Source: Metellina segmentata (lineage: Eukaryota; Arthropoda; Arachnida; Araneae; Tetragnathidae). Taken from it: a stretch of DNA of 64,000 nucleotides. Below the pieces are notes generated by a model. The model worked only from the letters and a program-made list of their open reading frames with translations, had not been told where the DNA came from and ran no database searches. This document shows, piece by piece, positions 24,730 through 37,409 of this stretch. Where the stretch lies: assembly GCA_947359465.1 (NCBI GenBank), contig OX375878.1, forward strand, positions 76,180,416 to 76,244,415, given 5' to 3'. Each line of letters starts with the position of its first letter. Position 1 is the first letter of the stretch. A program made the translations under genes and the position numbers.

Positions 24730-25770
24730 TTTAAGAACATTTAAGTTAGAAGATCTTAAGTATGAGACTTTTGAAATATTAAACATTCTTTTTCGTGGTC
24801 ACAGGAGGTTGAGGTTGATTACTTTAAGAGTTGGTTATTTTTAAGCTACTTATATTACCTGTTAAAGATTTGTTGAAAACAGTTTCTTCGTTTAAAAAAA
24901 TGTTGAATATAGACCTTTATACTCAAGACATTTTATTTTAAAATAGACTCTTTAATGTTTCATTCGTTTCTAAATGGATATTTTCAAATTATTCAAGAAT
25001 ATGGTACAAAATTAATTTGTCGTCCTTTCTCTTATTGATGCTGAAATTCAGAATTATTGTAATCTTGGTGCAAGAGGACTACACAAAACGTATTGGCTCG
25101 AATAAGTTTTGTATAACACAAATATATACACGAAACATATTGGTGCAAGAACTTGAAAATTGAGCGCTAGGTTGTGAAACGAATTTTCAGTGTGAACAAA
25201 AACCAGGAAGACGAAGATTTTATACATCCGCTACCACAATGCTCTGGCATGATTCCATATAGAGGTTACTTTAAAATATAAGTTATCATCCTTTCGGTGA
25301 CGTTTGGCGTTTTATCTAAATGGCGTCCAACAACCAACTACCAAATATCGTTTCGAAGTAACTTTTTTAACTTAACTTTTTTTGTGAGAGGGGGAGGAAT
25401 GTTGAAGTCGTATTCGTTAAACAAACCAAGTGACGTCACGTTTGGACAACTTCAGAAACACGTTCCACCGCAGACATACTACCGCCAACATTTGGCTTGA
25501 CTGAAAAAGTTTCATTCGCCTGAGATTCACCATTTTTAGGATTGAATTATGACAATTTTATCAGAAGGAACACTCATAATCAAAACGCTCCCCAAATTTA
25601 AAATCGAATTTGTAGTAGTCATTTTTGTTTGACCTCTTGTAGTTTTATCTCACAACAGAGGTGCGATGTATGTGAAGTGGACTATAATGAATGGATATAC
25701 ATGAAAGCTATTTGCGTCGAAAGGAAGCTCTAAAAATTATTGAAAAGCCATAAAGGTGTTTATAAATGTT
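24730..25770 (+). mobile_element. Helitron-related fragment (H7)
   Basis: Blocks such as 'ggtcacaggaggttgaggtt', 'tacctgttaaagatttgttg' and 'aatttgtagtagtcattttt' correspond in the same order to 35835-36430 within Helitron H4. Neither the TC start nor the CTAG end is present, so this is an internal fragment or a truncated copy. No coding sequence is recognised. Confidence 0.5.
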
Positions 25771-25832
25771 ATTTTCCTGACACAGCCCTCCTGGCAGTTG
25801 TCTCGATAAGGTACCTCGCTAATAGAAAAACT

Positions 25833-26505
25833 GACCAGATCTTGATGGACGAGATGTCTCATCATGAAGAAAACTGACAAGATCTTGTTGTACGAGATAT
25901 CTCATCATGAAGAAAACTGACCAGATCTTGATGGACGAGATGTCTCCTCATGAAGAAAACTGACCAGATCTTGATGGATGAGATGTCTCATCATGAAGAA
26001 AACTGACAATATCTTGTTGTACGAGATATCTCAGCAGGAAGAAAAGTGACATGATCTTGATGGACGAGATGTCTCATCATGAAGAAAACTGACAAGATCT
26101 TGTTGTACGAGATATCTCAGCAGGAAGAAAAGTGACCTGATCTTGATGGACGAGATGTCTCATCATGAAGAAAACTGACAAGATCTTGTTGTACGAGATA
26201 TCTCAGCAGGAAGAAAAGTGACCTGATCTTGTTGTACGAGTTATCTCAGCAGGAAGAAAACTGACCTGATCTTGATGGACTAGATGTCTCATCATGAAGA
26301 AAACTGACAAGATCTTCTTGTTGGACTAGATATCTCAGCATGAAGAAAACTGACCAGTTCCTAGAGAACGAGATTTCCCATCACGAGGAAAACTGACCTG
26401 ATGTTGATCTTGATATAAAAAAATAGCCAGTATATTTATGAGATATCGAGTGATTAGAAAAATTGGTGTGCTTTTAATGGACGAAATATCTCGTTGAAAC
26501 CTCGT
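25833..26505. repeat. 43-bp minisatellite, about 13 good copies plus decayed ones
   Basis: The unit is 'gaccagatcttgatggacga' + 'gatgtctcatcatgaagaaa' + 'act'. Adjacent starts at 25833 and 25876 confirm the 43-bp period. Copies after about 26395 are degenerate. Each unit contains 'gagatgtctc' or the perfect palindrome 'gagatatctc', so the array presents a ladder of short dyads. Two alternating unit variants (…ttgatggacgagatgtctcatcat… and …ttgttgtacgagatatctcagcag…) suggest higher-order amplification. Confidence 0.92.
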
Positions 26506-27244
26506 GAAGGTCTAAATTATTTTTGTATTTTTCTACGAAAGAGAAAATTAATTATTCATATTCTAGTCAGTCTAACTACGAGCCGTTTCAACCCGATTTA
26601 TTTCCAGTAATTCTGCTGTTTAATACCTAAAATCGTAACCAGAAATGAAGCATGTCTACAATCGAACGTCTTCACGAACGGTAGATCCTTTCTGATTTCT
26701 TTGTTACATAGCCGCGAAATGTTGCAGAGCTCATCGCCTTAACCTTCTACGGAAAGGTCGGGTCTCATCCGGGAAATAAATAAATAACCCCTTATCTCTA
26801 TCCCTTCGTGAGCGTTATGTGGTTTACACGAGACTTGGGTGATGCATCGGTGTCGATTTATCAAAGCCTCCTCCGCTGAAAATTGCAGCTTTTGAGGCAA
26901 ACGAAAAAGTACTTTATTTTCTTATAAGAATAATGGTTTCTCAGGAGAATTAGATGATGCTACGATAAAGCACTTTCTATTTTAGTTGGACTAGTTTTAC
27001 TGGCGCTTGTCGTCTGTTTTGTCCTATTTCTTTCTATGGATAGAGCGAATATGGCTGAAAGACGTTCAATAGGGAAGCCAGTCGCGTTGTATCCACAATG
27101 TACGGTTTTGTTGTACATTCAATAGTCATTCAATAGCTAATGCAAGTAAATAAATACCTTATTGTGACCTTTTCGAACAAATATACCATGGTCTACCCGA
27201 TGCTAAGGACCTTGAAAACTAATCGATTTGATCAGTGTCTGAAT
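26506..27244. other. No gene recognised
   Basis: Mixed-composition DNA between the minisatellite and a SINE. I see no identifiable feature. Confidence 0.45.
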
Positions 27245-27527
27245 TGAGATGGACCCAGTTGGACGAGCAATTGAAGGGTTGAGAGTTCAAAACTAGGTCC
27301 AGCCTAAGACCGTCATGTACGCGGGGACTGGTGCACGTTAAGTATAGGGTGACTTAAAATTTCCTCACGTTGGTGTGGTGTGGAAGTTTGGAGAGTGGGA
27401 TATCAACTCAGGTGTTGACCTCGTCATGATCATTGTTTAAAATTACGATGCGTTGCCAGTGGATCGTGATTGATCCCGGACCTTCACCAATAGCCTTTGG
27501 TGCGTCATTTATTATTTACCTACCTGC
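27245..27527 (+). repeat. SINE-1 copy
   Basis: A-box region 'gatggacccagttggacgag', B box 'agggttgagagttcaaaact', body 'ggggactggtgcacgttaag' and 'gtggtgtggaagtttggaga', and a 3' end 'gattgatcccggaccttcac' with a TACC tail. Full length, diverged. Confidence 0.85.
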
Positions 27528-27930
27528 TAATGTCTGGATTTGTTTCTCTTAAATTTACGCTGATCACCAATTAGTTGTTTTTGTTTATCGGTAAGTGTGT
27601 ATCATTTTTAATTTTGTCAGAGTGAATTTTTCGATTGATTTCAAATTTATTTAAGCCTTCTAAGTTATGCTTGATTTAACTGCATCGCATTGCATATATG
27701 AGTAATGAGTACACTCATACGTATTCCCAGTATATGGAGATACCAAACATCTCTTACACCAAAAACGTTAAGTTAACATTAGTGTATTTATATTAGTGCA
27801 TTGTGTACATTTGTATAACAGTCGTTGGCATCTGCCAAAGCCATTTATCGGCAATTTTAGATATTGACCTAAATGCCTCTTCTAGACTATTTTATTCTCA
27901 TCTATTATCACTATTATTTTCGTCTAACCG

Positions 27931-28050
27931 TCGTTCAAAATTCCGTGCTGTTGTCCTCTGATTTTTTTTTCGGGTTTGATCCCGGACAGTCGCCATTAGC
28001 CCGTTCTGTTGCTCCGTTGCGACGTTAATTACATACCTACTTGCCTAGAT
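27931..28050 (+). repeat. SINE-1 3'-half fragment
   Basis: It starts at 'cgttcaaaattccg' and continues through 'tttgatcccggacagtcgcc', 'attagcccgttctgttgctc', 'gcgacgttaattacatacct'. It is 5'-truncated, as is common for SINE copies. Confidence 0.75.
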
Positions 28051-29399
28051 TATTATTCGATGTTTAAGATGTTAATAGCACTGCCCCACAGCCATCCACC
28101 TGCTTAGTATGGCATCGGGTACCAGGATCAATCAAGATGCATTGTATTTATGATTGACTCGCAGTGTTTGTCCGGCATTTCCTCGATCAGACACGTGCAA
28201 ACAACGCATTTCACACTCCCAGTCTCTGAGGAGAATGGGCGATAGGGTCCCCCCCCCTCACACACACATAATGAAGGAACAGTATTAAAAAGTTAACTCT
28301 TTAAAAGTAACACTAAACAGTACCTCTGAAACAACTTTGGATTTTAATTTCATTTCCTGTCAATAGATAAAAGCCCAGATCTTACGAGCAAACTTGGCAT
28401 CTTCCCGGCGCAGCAGATTGGTGGGAAAGGCAAAAACATTGGTGTAAATATTGCGTGTAAATGTATAAAAACAAATTTAAAAAATTATAAGACATGAACG
28501 TGTCGTACATTGTCAACAATCCGCAGATACTTAGTATAGTTAGGCGATCCTTCTATTGCATTGACAAATTACTGCAGATCATTTAATTAAAATAAAACAA
28601 TAACCGACGGCCATGTAATAACTTCCTTCTATCCATAATCCAAACCGCAAAAAGAAAAAAGCACTTTTTATAAAGGCTTTATTAGAAAGGTTTATGACTT
28701 TTGCCCAGAGTGTTGTTTCAATAGATTTATACAAAATTGTTTAACATAGTTTTTTACTTTTTTTTTTGTAAAAAAATGTAGAGGGAGGGACGGCGGTCCC
28801 ATTTATGAAATATGCAGTTAGCTACCCGCCCTTTCAATATTTGGGGCAGCACGCATTCTGAGATTTTCGATTAGATTCCCCGAAATAGGTATTAAATGGT
28901 GGGTCCAGGGGTGAGAACACATTACAACAGAGAATTAGATTGTGTAAAAAACGAATTTGAAAATTTTCCAACACGCAAAGGTATGAAAGGTTTATCAAAA
29001 ATCATCGAACAAATTTTATTTATCTAGTAAAAGTTTTTATTTAACTGAAAATGATGAAAAAGCATATTGCTTTAAAAATTTAAAGTATCAAAAAATTAAA
29101 TTATCCCTGAATATGTGGAGTAAAGTCGCCTAGCAATACTGAAACTATCTCTTTTTTACGGCTTTAAAGTGGTTTTACCCTAAAAATAAATCCACGTGAT
29201 GCTTGCACTTGAATGCTACAAGATGACTATCTATTTTCGAAAATAATTGCAGTAGAGTGGTTTTACACTTGGACCCTTCAAATGTATTGTAGTGCTCGAA
29301 GATATCTTTAAGGAAAACATTAACGCTTTCAAACGTAATTCCGCGATCGTCTTTCTTTTGCGTGGCCAATAAGATTCTTTCGAGAAAAACGATTTATCT
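28051..29399. other. No gene recognised
   Basis: Contains a poly-C run near 28250 and AT-rich sequence. A 64-codon minus-strand frame at 29175-29369 is compositionally plausible but unassigned. Confidence 0.4.
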
Positions 29400-29559
29400 T
29401 TATGACCGACTGAAGGATTGGTAAGGGTTGAGAAAAGTTATCTCCGTAGGCAATCTGCACAATTCTTAATTCGAAAAAATAGAGGCGTTCCTGTGGTAAA
29501 CTTTATTATTCAACAGTGCCAAAATCAGCATAAGGAAGTAAAACAGGCTTTATATACTA
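29400..29559 (+). pseudogene. 5' part of hAT transposase, before Tc1 insertion
   Basis: This plus-strand segment lies directly upstream of the inserted Tc1 element. Its last codons (…QHKEVKQAL) join in sense with NSIRYMVCTGQAL just beyond the insertion, which fits the hAT region where a His-containing N-terminal stretch precedes the 'LARQGLALRGH'-type motif. The more N-terminal zinc finger is not visible, so the 5' end is lost or too diverged to read. Confidence 0.45.
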
Positions 29560-30442
29560 CACTACCTACCAATACGTTTTTGGATACATGTGATAGAAAA
29601 GATAAAAAAATTTATTCATATTCAATAGTTGGTAGAGCTTCCACGAGATGCAATTACAGCCTCAACCCTCCAGGGCATGCTTTCCACAGGTCCTTGTATG
29701 ATGGCAGTGGTATTTTCTTCCACTCGGCTTTGAGAAGACATGTAAGTTCCTTTACCGATTTTTGACGGTTGTTGCACACCTTAATATGGCGATCGAACTC
29801 GTCCCAGATGTTCTCGATAGAATTCAGGTCTGGGCAGGGCAGTCCATTTGGTTAACCCCGTTGTCACCATACCAATCCATGGCGGACCTCGAAACAAGAC
29901 ATCTGGCATTGTCGTCCTAGAAGTAACATGGGTCCAAAACGTAAAACTTCCACAACGTAGGAAGCAGTCATCCTAAATATTACAGTAGGCCTCGGCGTTG
30001 AGCGTACGCTGAATTTGGACCAAGGATCCCAGTCCATACCATGAAAAACGACCCCAGACCATAATTCCACCTCCGCCGAACTTTACTGTGGGCACAAGGC
30101 GTTCTCTCCGTCGATCTCTATCTCCCAGTTTCGTGGGTCTGAAGTCTCAGGGCACATTCCAACAATCACCGCTCACCTTCCATTTCTGAATCACATAGAC
30201 CAGTGTCGATTTTAGGTAACTCAGCTCGCTAGATACGTCCTTTAAGGATCGACCATTTTTGTGATAACCCGACGATTACATCTTTCTCGAAATCAGATAA
30301 CTCTGCACTTCGTGGCATCTTACATGCGACTAATGCCAATGTTGTTTCCTACACGATATTTAACGACGAAGCGCGTGACGTATAACATTACCGCAGATAT
30401 CGTCATTTGCTTGGGTGTCTAAATACTTATTGGTAGATAGTG
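29560..30442 (-). mobile_element. Internally deleted Tc1-like element inserted in hAT
   Basis: The terminal inverted repeats read CACTACCTACCAATACG at the left and, reverse-complemented, CACTATCTACCAATAAG at the right, flanked by TA at 29558-29559 and 30443-30444. At 883 bp it is shorter than a full ~1.3-1.6 kb Tc1 element. The interior encodes both ends of a minus-strand transposase, so the centre is deleted. The TIR start resembles that of the element at 51430-51986. Confidence 0.82.
29700..30318 (-). pseudogene. Broken Tc1 transposase
   Basis: The minus strand starts MPRSAELSDFEKDVIVG at 30318, an N-terminal helix-turn-helix region typical of Tc1 proteins. A stop follows within about 30 codons. 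Farther on come a 'GGIMVWG'-type block, then DDNAR, whose preceding codon is TAG where CAG is expected, and then PDLNSIENIWDE carrying the catalytic Glu region. The second DNA-binding subdomain and the first-Asp region are not found, and several frames are used. It cannot make an active enzyme. Confidence 0.78.
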
Positions 30443-30444
30443 TA

Positions 30445-32008
30445 TAAATTCAATCCGCTACATGGTTTGCACAGGGCAAGCTCTTCATGGAAGGAAAAGT
30501 GTCGGTGGGAACTCGCTTCATCTTTTGAAGGAAAAAAGTGAAGACGTTCAATTTCTACATACATGGCTCCAAAAACTCAACGAATGGTTGGATGAAAAAC
30601 TACAAAATGAAATCCTTAAAATAATGGCTTATTCAGTTAAGCGACAGTTGGTGCAAGATTTGAAGCAAAGCACTTTCTTAGGTATCATCGCCGATGGTAC
30701 TACTGATGTTGCATGTGGTAAACAGTTCAGCTTGTGTATGAGGTGGATGAATCCCATCGCATCTGATGTGAAAGAAGACTTCATGGGAATGTATTCAATA
30801 AAAGATACCAAGGCTAATATTGTTCATACTTTATTACATACCATTGAGGGTGTGGTGATAACACATGGTTTAGGGTTTCGATAAGTTAGAGGTCACTGTT
30901 TTGATGGAACTACGAATATGTTGCGTCATTTAAAGGTGTTCAAGAGCTCATTAAAGATGTTTAGCCAAAATCATTATTTGTTCATTGCAGCAACCATTCC
31001 TTGGAGTTGTGTCTCCAAGATGCAGATGGGACTTGTTCACTACTTTGTGAAGTCTTGGGGTTGGTAAAGGATTTTTTTTCGAATATCATACACTCTTCAT
31101 CGAAAAGAAACAATATTTATTCGGGCATTGTGATCACTCCATGCGATCAAGATAGTGAAGAAAAAGCACTCAACTTCCTTCCACTTTGTCCAACAAGATG
31201 GTGTGTTAGAAATAACGCCTCAACAGATACCTTTCAAATTACGAAAGGGTACTGCAGACAGTAAAAGCCTTTTTGAATGACAGAAATGTAGTTTCGGGTG
31301 ATTGAAGGGCAGCATTGAGAGAATATAAAACCAAGAAATCTGAATTTTGAATGTATTGGGAGAGAAACAAAAGAATCTGCTGAATTCTTAGATTTGAAGC
31401 TGCCACAGCCATCTCGAAAAAGAAAGCTTCCGTGTCGGTATGAATATTCCTGAAATTCTGAAAGTTTCAACCCCCGCCAACATCAATTAAACTGTTGGCC
31501 TTCGAATATGTTTCTTTGATGTGATTGACATAGTAACCACAAAAATTGAAAAACGATTTTATCAACAAGGAATGGAGAATCTTGCCAAATTAGAAGTGCT
31601 TACAGATACAGGAAAGTAGAAACTTCAAAAGTACTTCCTTGCAAGAAATTGGGTGTTCATGCAAGGGATTTCGATCTTGAAAAATCGGAAGTTCATTTGG
31701 TTCTGTTACCCAGTGTAGTAAAAGAAAAATTTGTGTCATCATCTGATATCTGCCAGAAGTTGGTGGCAGAGTCAAGTATAATTAGGGAACTTTAGAATGA
31801 AGTATTCAAACTTGTTGAATTAATCTCCACTGTTCCTGCTTCTGCAGCTTCATCCGAAAGATCTTTCAGTGCTCTTAGACGAGTGAAAACGTATTTTCGC
31901 ACAAACATGACTCAAAAACGCTCCTATTCCTTAATATTCATGAACCCCACGCTGCAAAAATTTTCTATTCACTCTATTTTTAAAGAATTTGTGTGTAGAA
32001 CTGCATAG
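30445..32008 (+). pseudogene. hAT transposase remnant, ZMYM1/DUF4371-like
   Basis: After the Tc1 insertion the frame resumes with a CTGQALHGR motif (compare RQGLALRGH in DUF4371-type hAT proteins), then WLDEKLQNEILKIMAY and FLGIIADGTTDVACGKQ, which carries the first catalytic-Asp region. Later segments include a CVRNNAS-type block and, near 31815-31930, the C-terminal dimerisation motif PASAASSERSFSALRRVKTY. hAT transposases cut and paste DNA with an RNase H-like DDE core. Stops (for example after 30884) and frame changes show this copy is dead. TIRs were not located with confidence. Confidence 0.8.
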
Positions 32009-34222
32009 AGAAACAGTATACTTGGCGTTTAAATATTGTTGCAATAAATTTTTGGCCCCAAACTGGTAAATCAGGAAAATTCACGCTTGATTAGTTTGTG
32101 GTCGTAAAAAGATCTCTCGCTCACAGGAGATAGAGAGCCTTCGGCCAAAGTTCTCCGGATCACGTCACCTTCACCTATCCTCTTTCCAACAGTCAATCTT
32201 CCTTCTGGCAAGCTTTGGCACACAATAACAACTGGCACCCTATTAACTGATAAGTGTTAACGTAAAAGAAACAGCATACCATATTTGGCACTTCGGTTCA
32301 CAATTACAAAAGGGGCCCAAACTTTCAGTTAACCAAAATGTATCAAAATTTGGCAAATTATGAAAATATAGATTAATTACAAAAGATATATATAATGGGA
32401 TATATAATAGTAAAGGATATATAATGGCTCCAGGTAAGATTTAATATTTTTTGTCCAGTTTGTTGTCATAAAGCCCGTTAATTTGAAATGTTAACTGTCG
32501 TTGGAGGAGCGAATGGTAACATGTATTTTAAAATATTGTCTCTGCTAGGGGAATAATTACTTTGTAAATTAAATGTAAATTCATGTGGCGGTAGTAAAAC
32601 AATTTCGTAAAATGAAATTGAAGTGTTATTTCGGTTGTCAACACAATTTAGGGTGTCTAACTATGTGTATTTTTGTTTAACAAATTTCAATATAAATTAT
32701 TCATTATCTGAAATTGCAATAGAAACACAGCTTCATATAACTTTATACAATGTGTAGATTATGTAATCCTTTTTAAATAAGCAATAAAAGTAATTTTCGA
32801 AAGCAAACTAAAGATGAATTGAAAACACAGAGAAGATGTAATATTTACTACAAGTTCATAAATAAGTATGTTAGCACAACATTCGTTCCAACGAAATAAA
32901 TAAATAAATAAAATTTAACGCATTTAACTTTTTTTAAATGTCCTCGGAAGTAGTAAATTTATTTTCCTTCATTTAACAGACTGCATATAGGTGAAGATTA
33001 AATTATTAAAGAAAGAATATATATTGGAGCTTAAGAAATACATCTTTCCTTTTGTTTCCTTACACAGTTTCTTCTACAGTTTTATCGGCGTCTGATGAGT
33101 AAATTGACAAACTTATAAAATAGTTATATTATACCTATTCTTTGAAGCTTTCTGATCTTCACGTTGAATGTATTCGAAGAAAGATTTTCTGAAACAGAAT
33201 TCATATAATTGAATATTTTTCACCCGGTTACCTTGATAACATCTCTCTCTTCCGAAAGCATATTACGCAGTGCATTTTGAAACTGCTCGATCGATTAACA
33301 TGGTTCTTTTTCCTAAATGTGAGAGTTAAATGTACTTAAATTCCTCACTTTTCATAAGATTCTTGATGGCACATTTTTTGTCAATTTTAGATCTTTCTTC
33401 GTATCTTCTAATAACGCTATTTTCTAGTAGCTCAACAAAACTGATAAAATCGTCTGTTCGCAAGTTTTTTTCTCGGCTGCAAAAAAGTTTCCTATAATAT
33501 ATCCTTTTCGTTGAACTTTTTCACTCCACAGATTTTAAAATTTTTGCATGAAAAACCGAAACACACTTTTATATTCGCTTATTTCACAATTTAAATATAA
33601 AACGACGATCAGCATTTACCCTGAAGTAAGTCAAAACACATTTTTTTTAAATGTGTGACGCTAGATCACGTGACCATCATAGCTTACTGAGCCTTCAGTT
33701 TTAGTTGGCCACGCTTTTGTATAAGAAGTTTCTTAGTTTTAAAACTTCAAAACAGGTCATTAACAAAGGAAATGGAATTTTTATCCTTTAATTACGTTAA
33801 AAGTATAGAGAATTCCGCATCAATATCAGAAAGAAGAGCATTTTTTAAGCAGATAAGAACGAGTAGAGTTTTTATTGCTACAATTGACGGCAGAAATCGT
33901 CTTTTTAAAAAACTTTTCTGACTCATTACATTTGTCCGGGAACTGAATTATTAAGCTACTTGTCAATCATCGATTTTCTTAATGTTCTATCTTACCCTGT
34001 TTGATGGATTGCTTTATTACATCCAGTCTAATGCCATAAACTCATCATAGATGATTTACGAGGGGAGTTTTAAGATTTTTGATTTTTTTTTTAAAGAATT
34101 TGGGGGGGGTCTCAAAAACACATTATTTATGTCGTATAAAACTTTAAAAGACAAAAAGAATTGTGTTTTAATATTCCAAATGAGATGAAAAATCTATGAC
34201 ATAATGTAAAAAGATGAGCACA
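32009..34222. other. AT-rich DNA, no gene recognised
   Basis: The first ~400 bp may be the untranslated 3' part of the hAT element. The rest has no coding, repeat or terminus signal I can defend. Confidence 0.4.
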
Positions 34223-35424
34223 TCTATATAAATATAAATGGAATGTTTGTTTGTGCGCAGAATATTTTTACCCCTTTCAAGTTATTTGTCCATTTTGGGT
34301 AATTCTAATGGAAAATGAATGGTTTCCGCGTTTTGTCTGTCTGTATTCGCTACGTCAAAACGAGTGCGCATATTTCCATGAAACGTAACACACTGTGAGT
34401 ACTCTCATTCATTTAGTGACTAATTTGCGTCAGTTTATCTCCCAGTTTTATTTCTGCCTTTGTGTTTGTCAGTTCTATAAGTATCCCACGAAATTTGTTC
34501 AAGATAATTTCATAAAATTTTAACTCGTGCTTCATCCATGTGAACAACAAGATACGTAGCCAGAGCTAGCATCGCATCACACTGAATCGAGACTAGTAAA
34601 ACGAATTTTCTATCAGCAGGCCAGCCATTGGATGAAAGAAACCAATGATGACAAAACGAAAATGAAATAAACCAAGCGCTCTAGGTGAAAACACCTAAGC
34701 AGGAGAAGGATGAGAGTGATAGAAAGATAAAGAGTGAGCAAAGATGTAGTTTCCAGGAACTGATAAAAACTCGATTGTTTTAAATTCCATCATACATAAT
34801 TCCATTTGTAAATTGTTAAATCTCAATTAAAATTGGTTAAAATGATGAGAACTCCTGCCCCCAATCCATCGAAACCATAAGACGGGGCAACTCGTCTATA
34901 ATACATACAATAGTTTAAGATATACAATATTTGAATTTTCTTGGAATACTTTTTTAGGCAAGATTCACGCTAAAACATCTGAACGTTCTTTCTAAAGACG
35001 AGTGGTTTCATGGATTTTGTCTAGAATGTGTTATAACCAAGAGGCAACATTTTTAATTTCGCAGTTTGGGAAAAGATGGAATGTTAATAAACCAGTTTAG
35101 CTGGAAAAGTAATTATTTTTACAATTCCATACAGTTCAAGTTTTTGCTTCCGTGTATAAAATAAAATTTCTTGGTTTTATTGAAAGTTGCACTCAAGACA
35201 AGTTACCCCATCATTCTCACTCTAAACTGGACGTGGTTTCTATTCATTTCTAAATCTTTTAAGTGAAAAATATTCCTTAAAGTGTAGTGCGTGCTCAAGG
35301 AAAGAAAACTCGTGATCATTAGCCACGTGCAGTAATATTATTTGCTGAATTTTTTCGTTCGCATTTAATTTCTGATTTTTCCTCTTTATTCCATTTTTAG
35401 TTTAAGCTGTGTCAAATATGAGAA

Positions 35425-35532
35425 ACCATGAGACAGTGGCTCAAAATTACGAGGTACTTGTATCCCTGGATCTTTTCTTTCGGGATCCAAGACCGTTGCT
35501 AGTAGCATATTGTCTTCTTCTAGTGGAAACAT
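35425..35532 (+). repeat. SINE-1 internal fragment inside Helitron H4
   Basis: 'gtggctcaaaattacgaggt' and 'cctggatcttttctttcggg' match the SINE-1 3' half, ending near 'agcatattgtcttcttctag'. No head and no TACC tail. Confidence 0.6.
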
Positions 35533-35664
35533 ATTAAGATTGGAAAATATTCCTCATATTCATTCAGAAACTGGATTTCTGAAAAAAAAGGGATGTCTTA
35601 AGGATTCGATTTGGAAATGCACTTAAGCGAGATTGAAGAAAATTTTCGATGGAACTTTGCAGAT

Positions 35665-35785
35665 AGCGGATGTCGTCATCTGACCATAGCTCAAAATTAG
35701 GCGATACTCATCTATGGATTTTTCCCTTCGAGATCCTTGACCATTGCTAACAGCCTGTTGTGTACCAGTGTGAAAGAATTAATAT
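35665..35785 (+). repeat. Second SINE-1 internal fragment inside H4
   Basis: 'gtcgtcatctgaccatagct' and 'ttttcccttcgagatccttg' repeat the same SINE segment about 230 bp after the first fragment. This may be a segmental duplication of the SINE-bearing piece instead of two separate insertions. Confidence 0.6.
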
Positions 35786-36608
35786 TGGAAAAAATCCGAA
35801 CTTGTAATTTTCAATTTTTAAAATACTTTATTGTAGTAGCAGAAGGTCAAGGTTAACTAGTTTGAACAATTCTTAAGCAACTTTTATTTTGCCTATTTAA
35901 AGTTTGTTTTAACAGTGAATTTTCTTTTTTTTTAACTGTCGTCAAATCGACCTACGGATTACTTGAAATATGGTAATAGGTTACCTTTGCTTTTTACTGA
36001 AGACATGAAGTTTCAAAACAAACTCTTCTTAATTGCATGTGTCTAAATAAAATTTTCAAATTAAAAAATTTATTTGATTTTTAAAAATTTAGTCATGAAT
36101 AAACTATTAAATTAATGTGCTATCCCCTCCCTTAATGATGATAGAATTTGGTAATACCGCACATACTTGGTGCAGGAGTACCTAAAGTACAAGTATTCAG
36201 TGAGTGCCTCAGGTATTGATGGGAAAACTGAGTGATAAGATATTCGCCTTTTTGCCATTTTAGTAATGGTAATTTTACGGGAAATAAATTCAAGAAGGGG
36301 TATTCCTAATCACCCCAAACTGAAAATCGATTTAGTAATAGTCACCTACCTCAGGATGACCTTCGGCTGTTTTGGCTCGCGGGAAGGATGCTATGTATGA
36401 AATTGATTATAAGGATGCATGTATACGATGTGCGTCCAAAGTTGTAGAAATAAAAAAACGACGAATCTGTGTTTTAAACAAATTATTTTCTAGATACTTT
36501 ATAAGTATATATGCTGTTTCTGCGAAACAGAAAAAATGACTATTCTGATGACTGTCTCAATCTACGGTAAGCCAATTCAAATAGAGTAGGATCGGATAAT
36601 TCAGCTAG

Positions 36609-37409
36609 TTGTTTGTGACATTGTAAGAACTCTGTTGTGTTTGACCATTAAGAGAGGACACTCGCAGGGCAGGTGTCCACTCCATTGTGTCATCGGAATG
36701 CCGAATATATTCTATATTTTACTTTGGCGCCAGCTGGCTCTTTTCTTCCACCAAGCGCTTTACAACGACTTGAGAATAACAAGTGGTGTTCGTCCAGATG
36801 ATCTCTGATTGATTGTTGACTTTTACCATTGGGTTATTTTTAGACTGTGGCAGAGACATTGGAGATGACGGTTAGAGGAAAAGCGAAAAGCTGTTCACCG
36901 TGCTGGCCTGTGAAATACATACTTTTATGTATTAGTGAAATGAGGTTAATGTGATGATGTAAATGCTGTGTATATTATTAATGTTCTTGGAATAATAAGA
37001 ATTTAAATATCTTAGCTGTTGGTTGTTTTCTCCTTGTGTACGATTCGCACTGTTTTCACGCTTCCGTTTTGGGGTGACGATACCACATGGTGATGAAAAT
37101 GCAGTTAAGAATATTTATTCTAATCTTCATAAGGTATTACTACCCCTTAAGCTATACGTACAATCACCTTACAGGTCATGTTACATCACGCAAAGGAATG
37201 TTTTTTTATTTTAAACACATAAAGCCACGTTTTTTTTAATTCATTATTTTTGATACGTTAGACGTAAAAATAAATTATGTATTAGACTATTTTTATGTCA
37301 ATTTGAAGATTTGGGAGCAAAGTTATGTTTAATAATAACTTTAATAATTTCTTTCTATTAATAATATGCTTCCTAGTTATAATTTCTACTCAATAATAAC
37401 TTTCCCTTA
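36609..37409. other. No gene recognised
   Basis: Unassigned sequence between the Helitron end and a SINE. A 63-codon frame at 37023 has no recognisable domain. Confidence 0.4.

Larger units (their letters stand above)
34223..36608 (+). mobile_element. Non-autonomous Helitron-like element (H4), 2.4 kb
   Basis: It starts with TCTATATAAATATAAATGG at 34223 after an A, and ends ATCGGATAATTCAGCTAG at 36608 before a T. Ordered similarity to H1 and H2 is seen at the 5' end (34223-34500), at 34925-35120 ('catgctaaaaca'-like block), 35320-35350 ('cacgtgcagtaatatt'), 36085-36180 and the 3' end. Extra sequence includes two SINE-1 3' fragments. No Rep/helicase frame is visible. The length difference from H1/H2 reflects insertions and older divergence. 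Confidence 0.65.

Noticed and set aside
25833..26505. CRISPR-like regularly repeated array
   Set aside because: Repeats are directly adjacent with no unique spacers, so it is an ordinary minisatellite in eukaryotic DNA.
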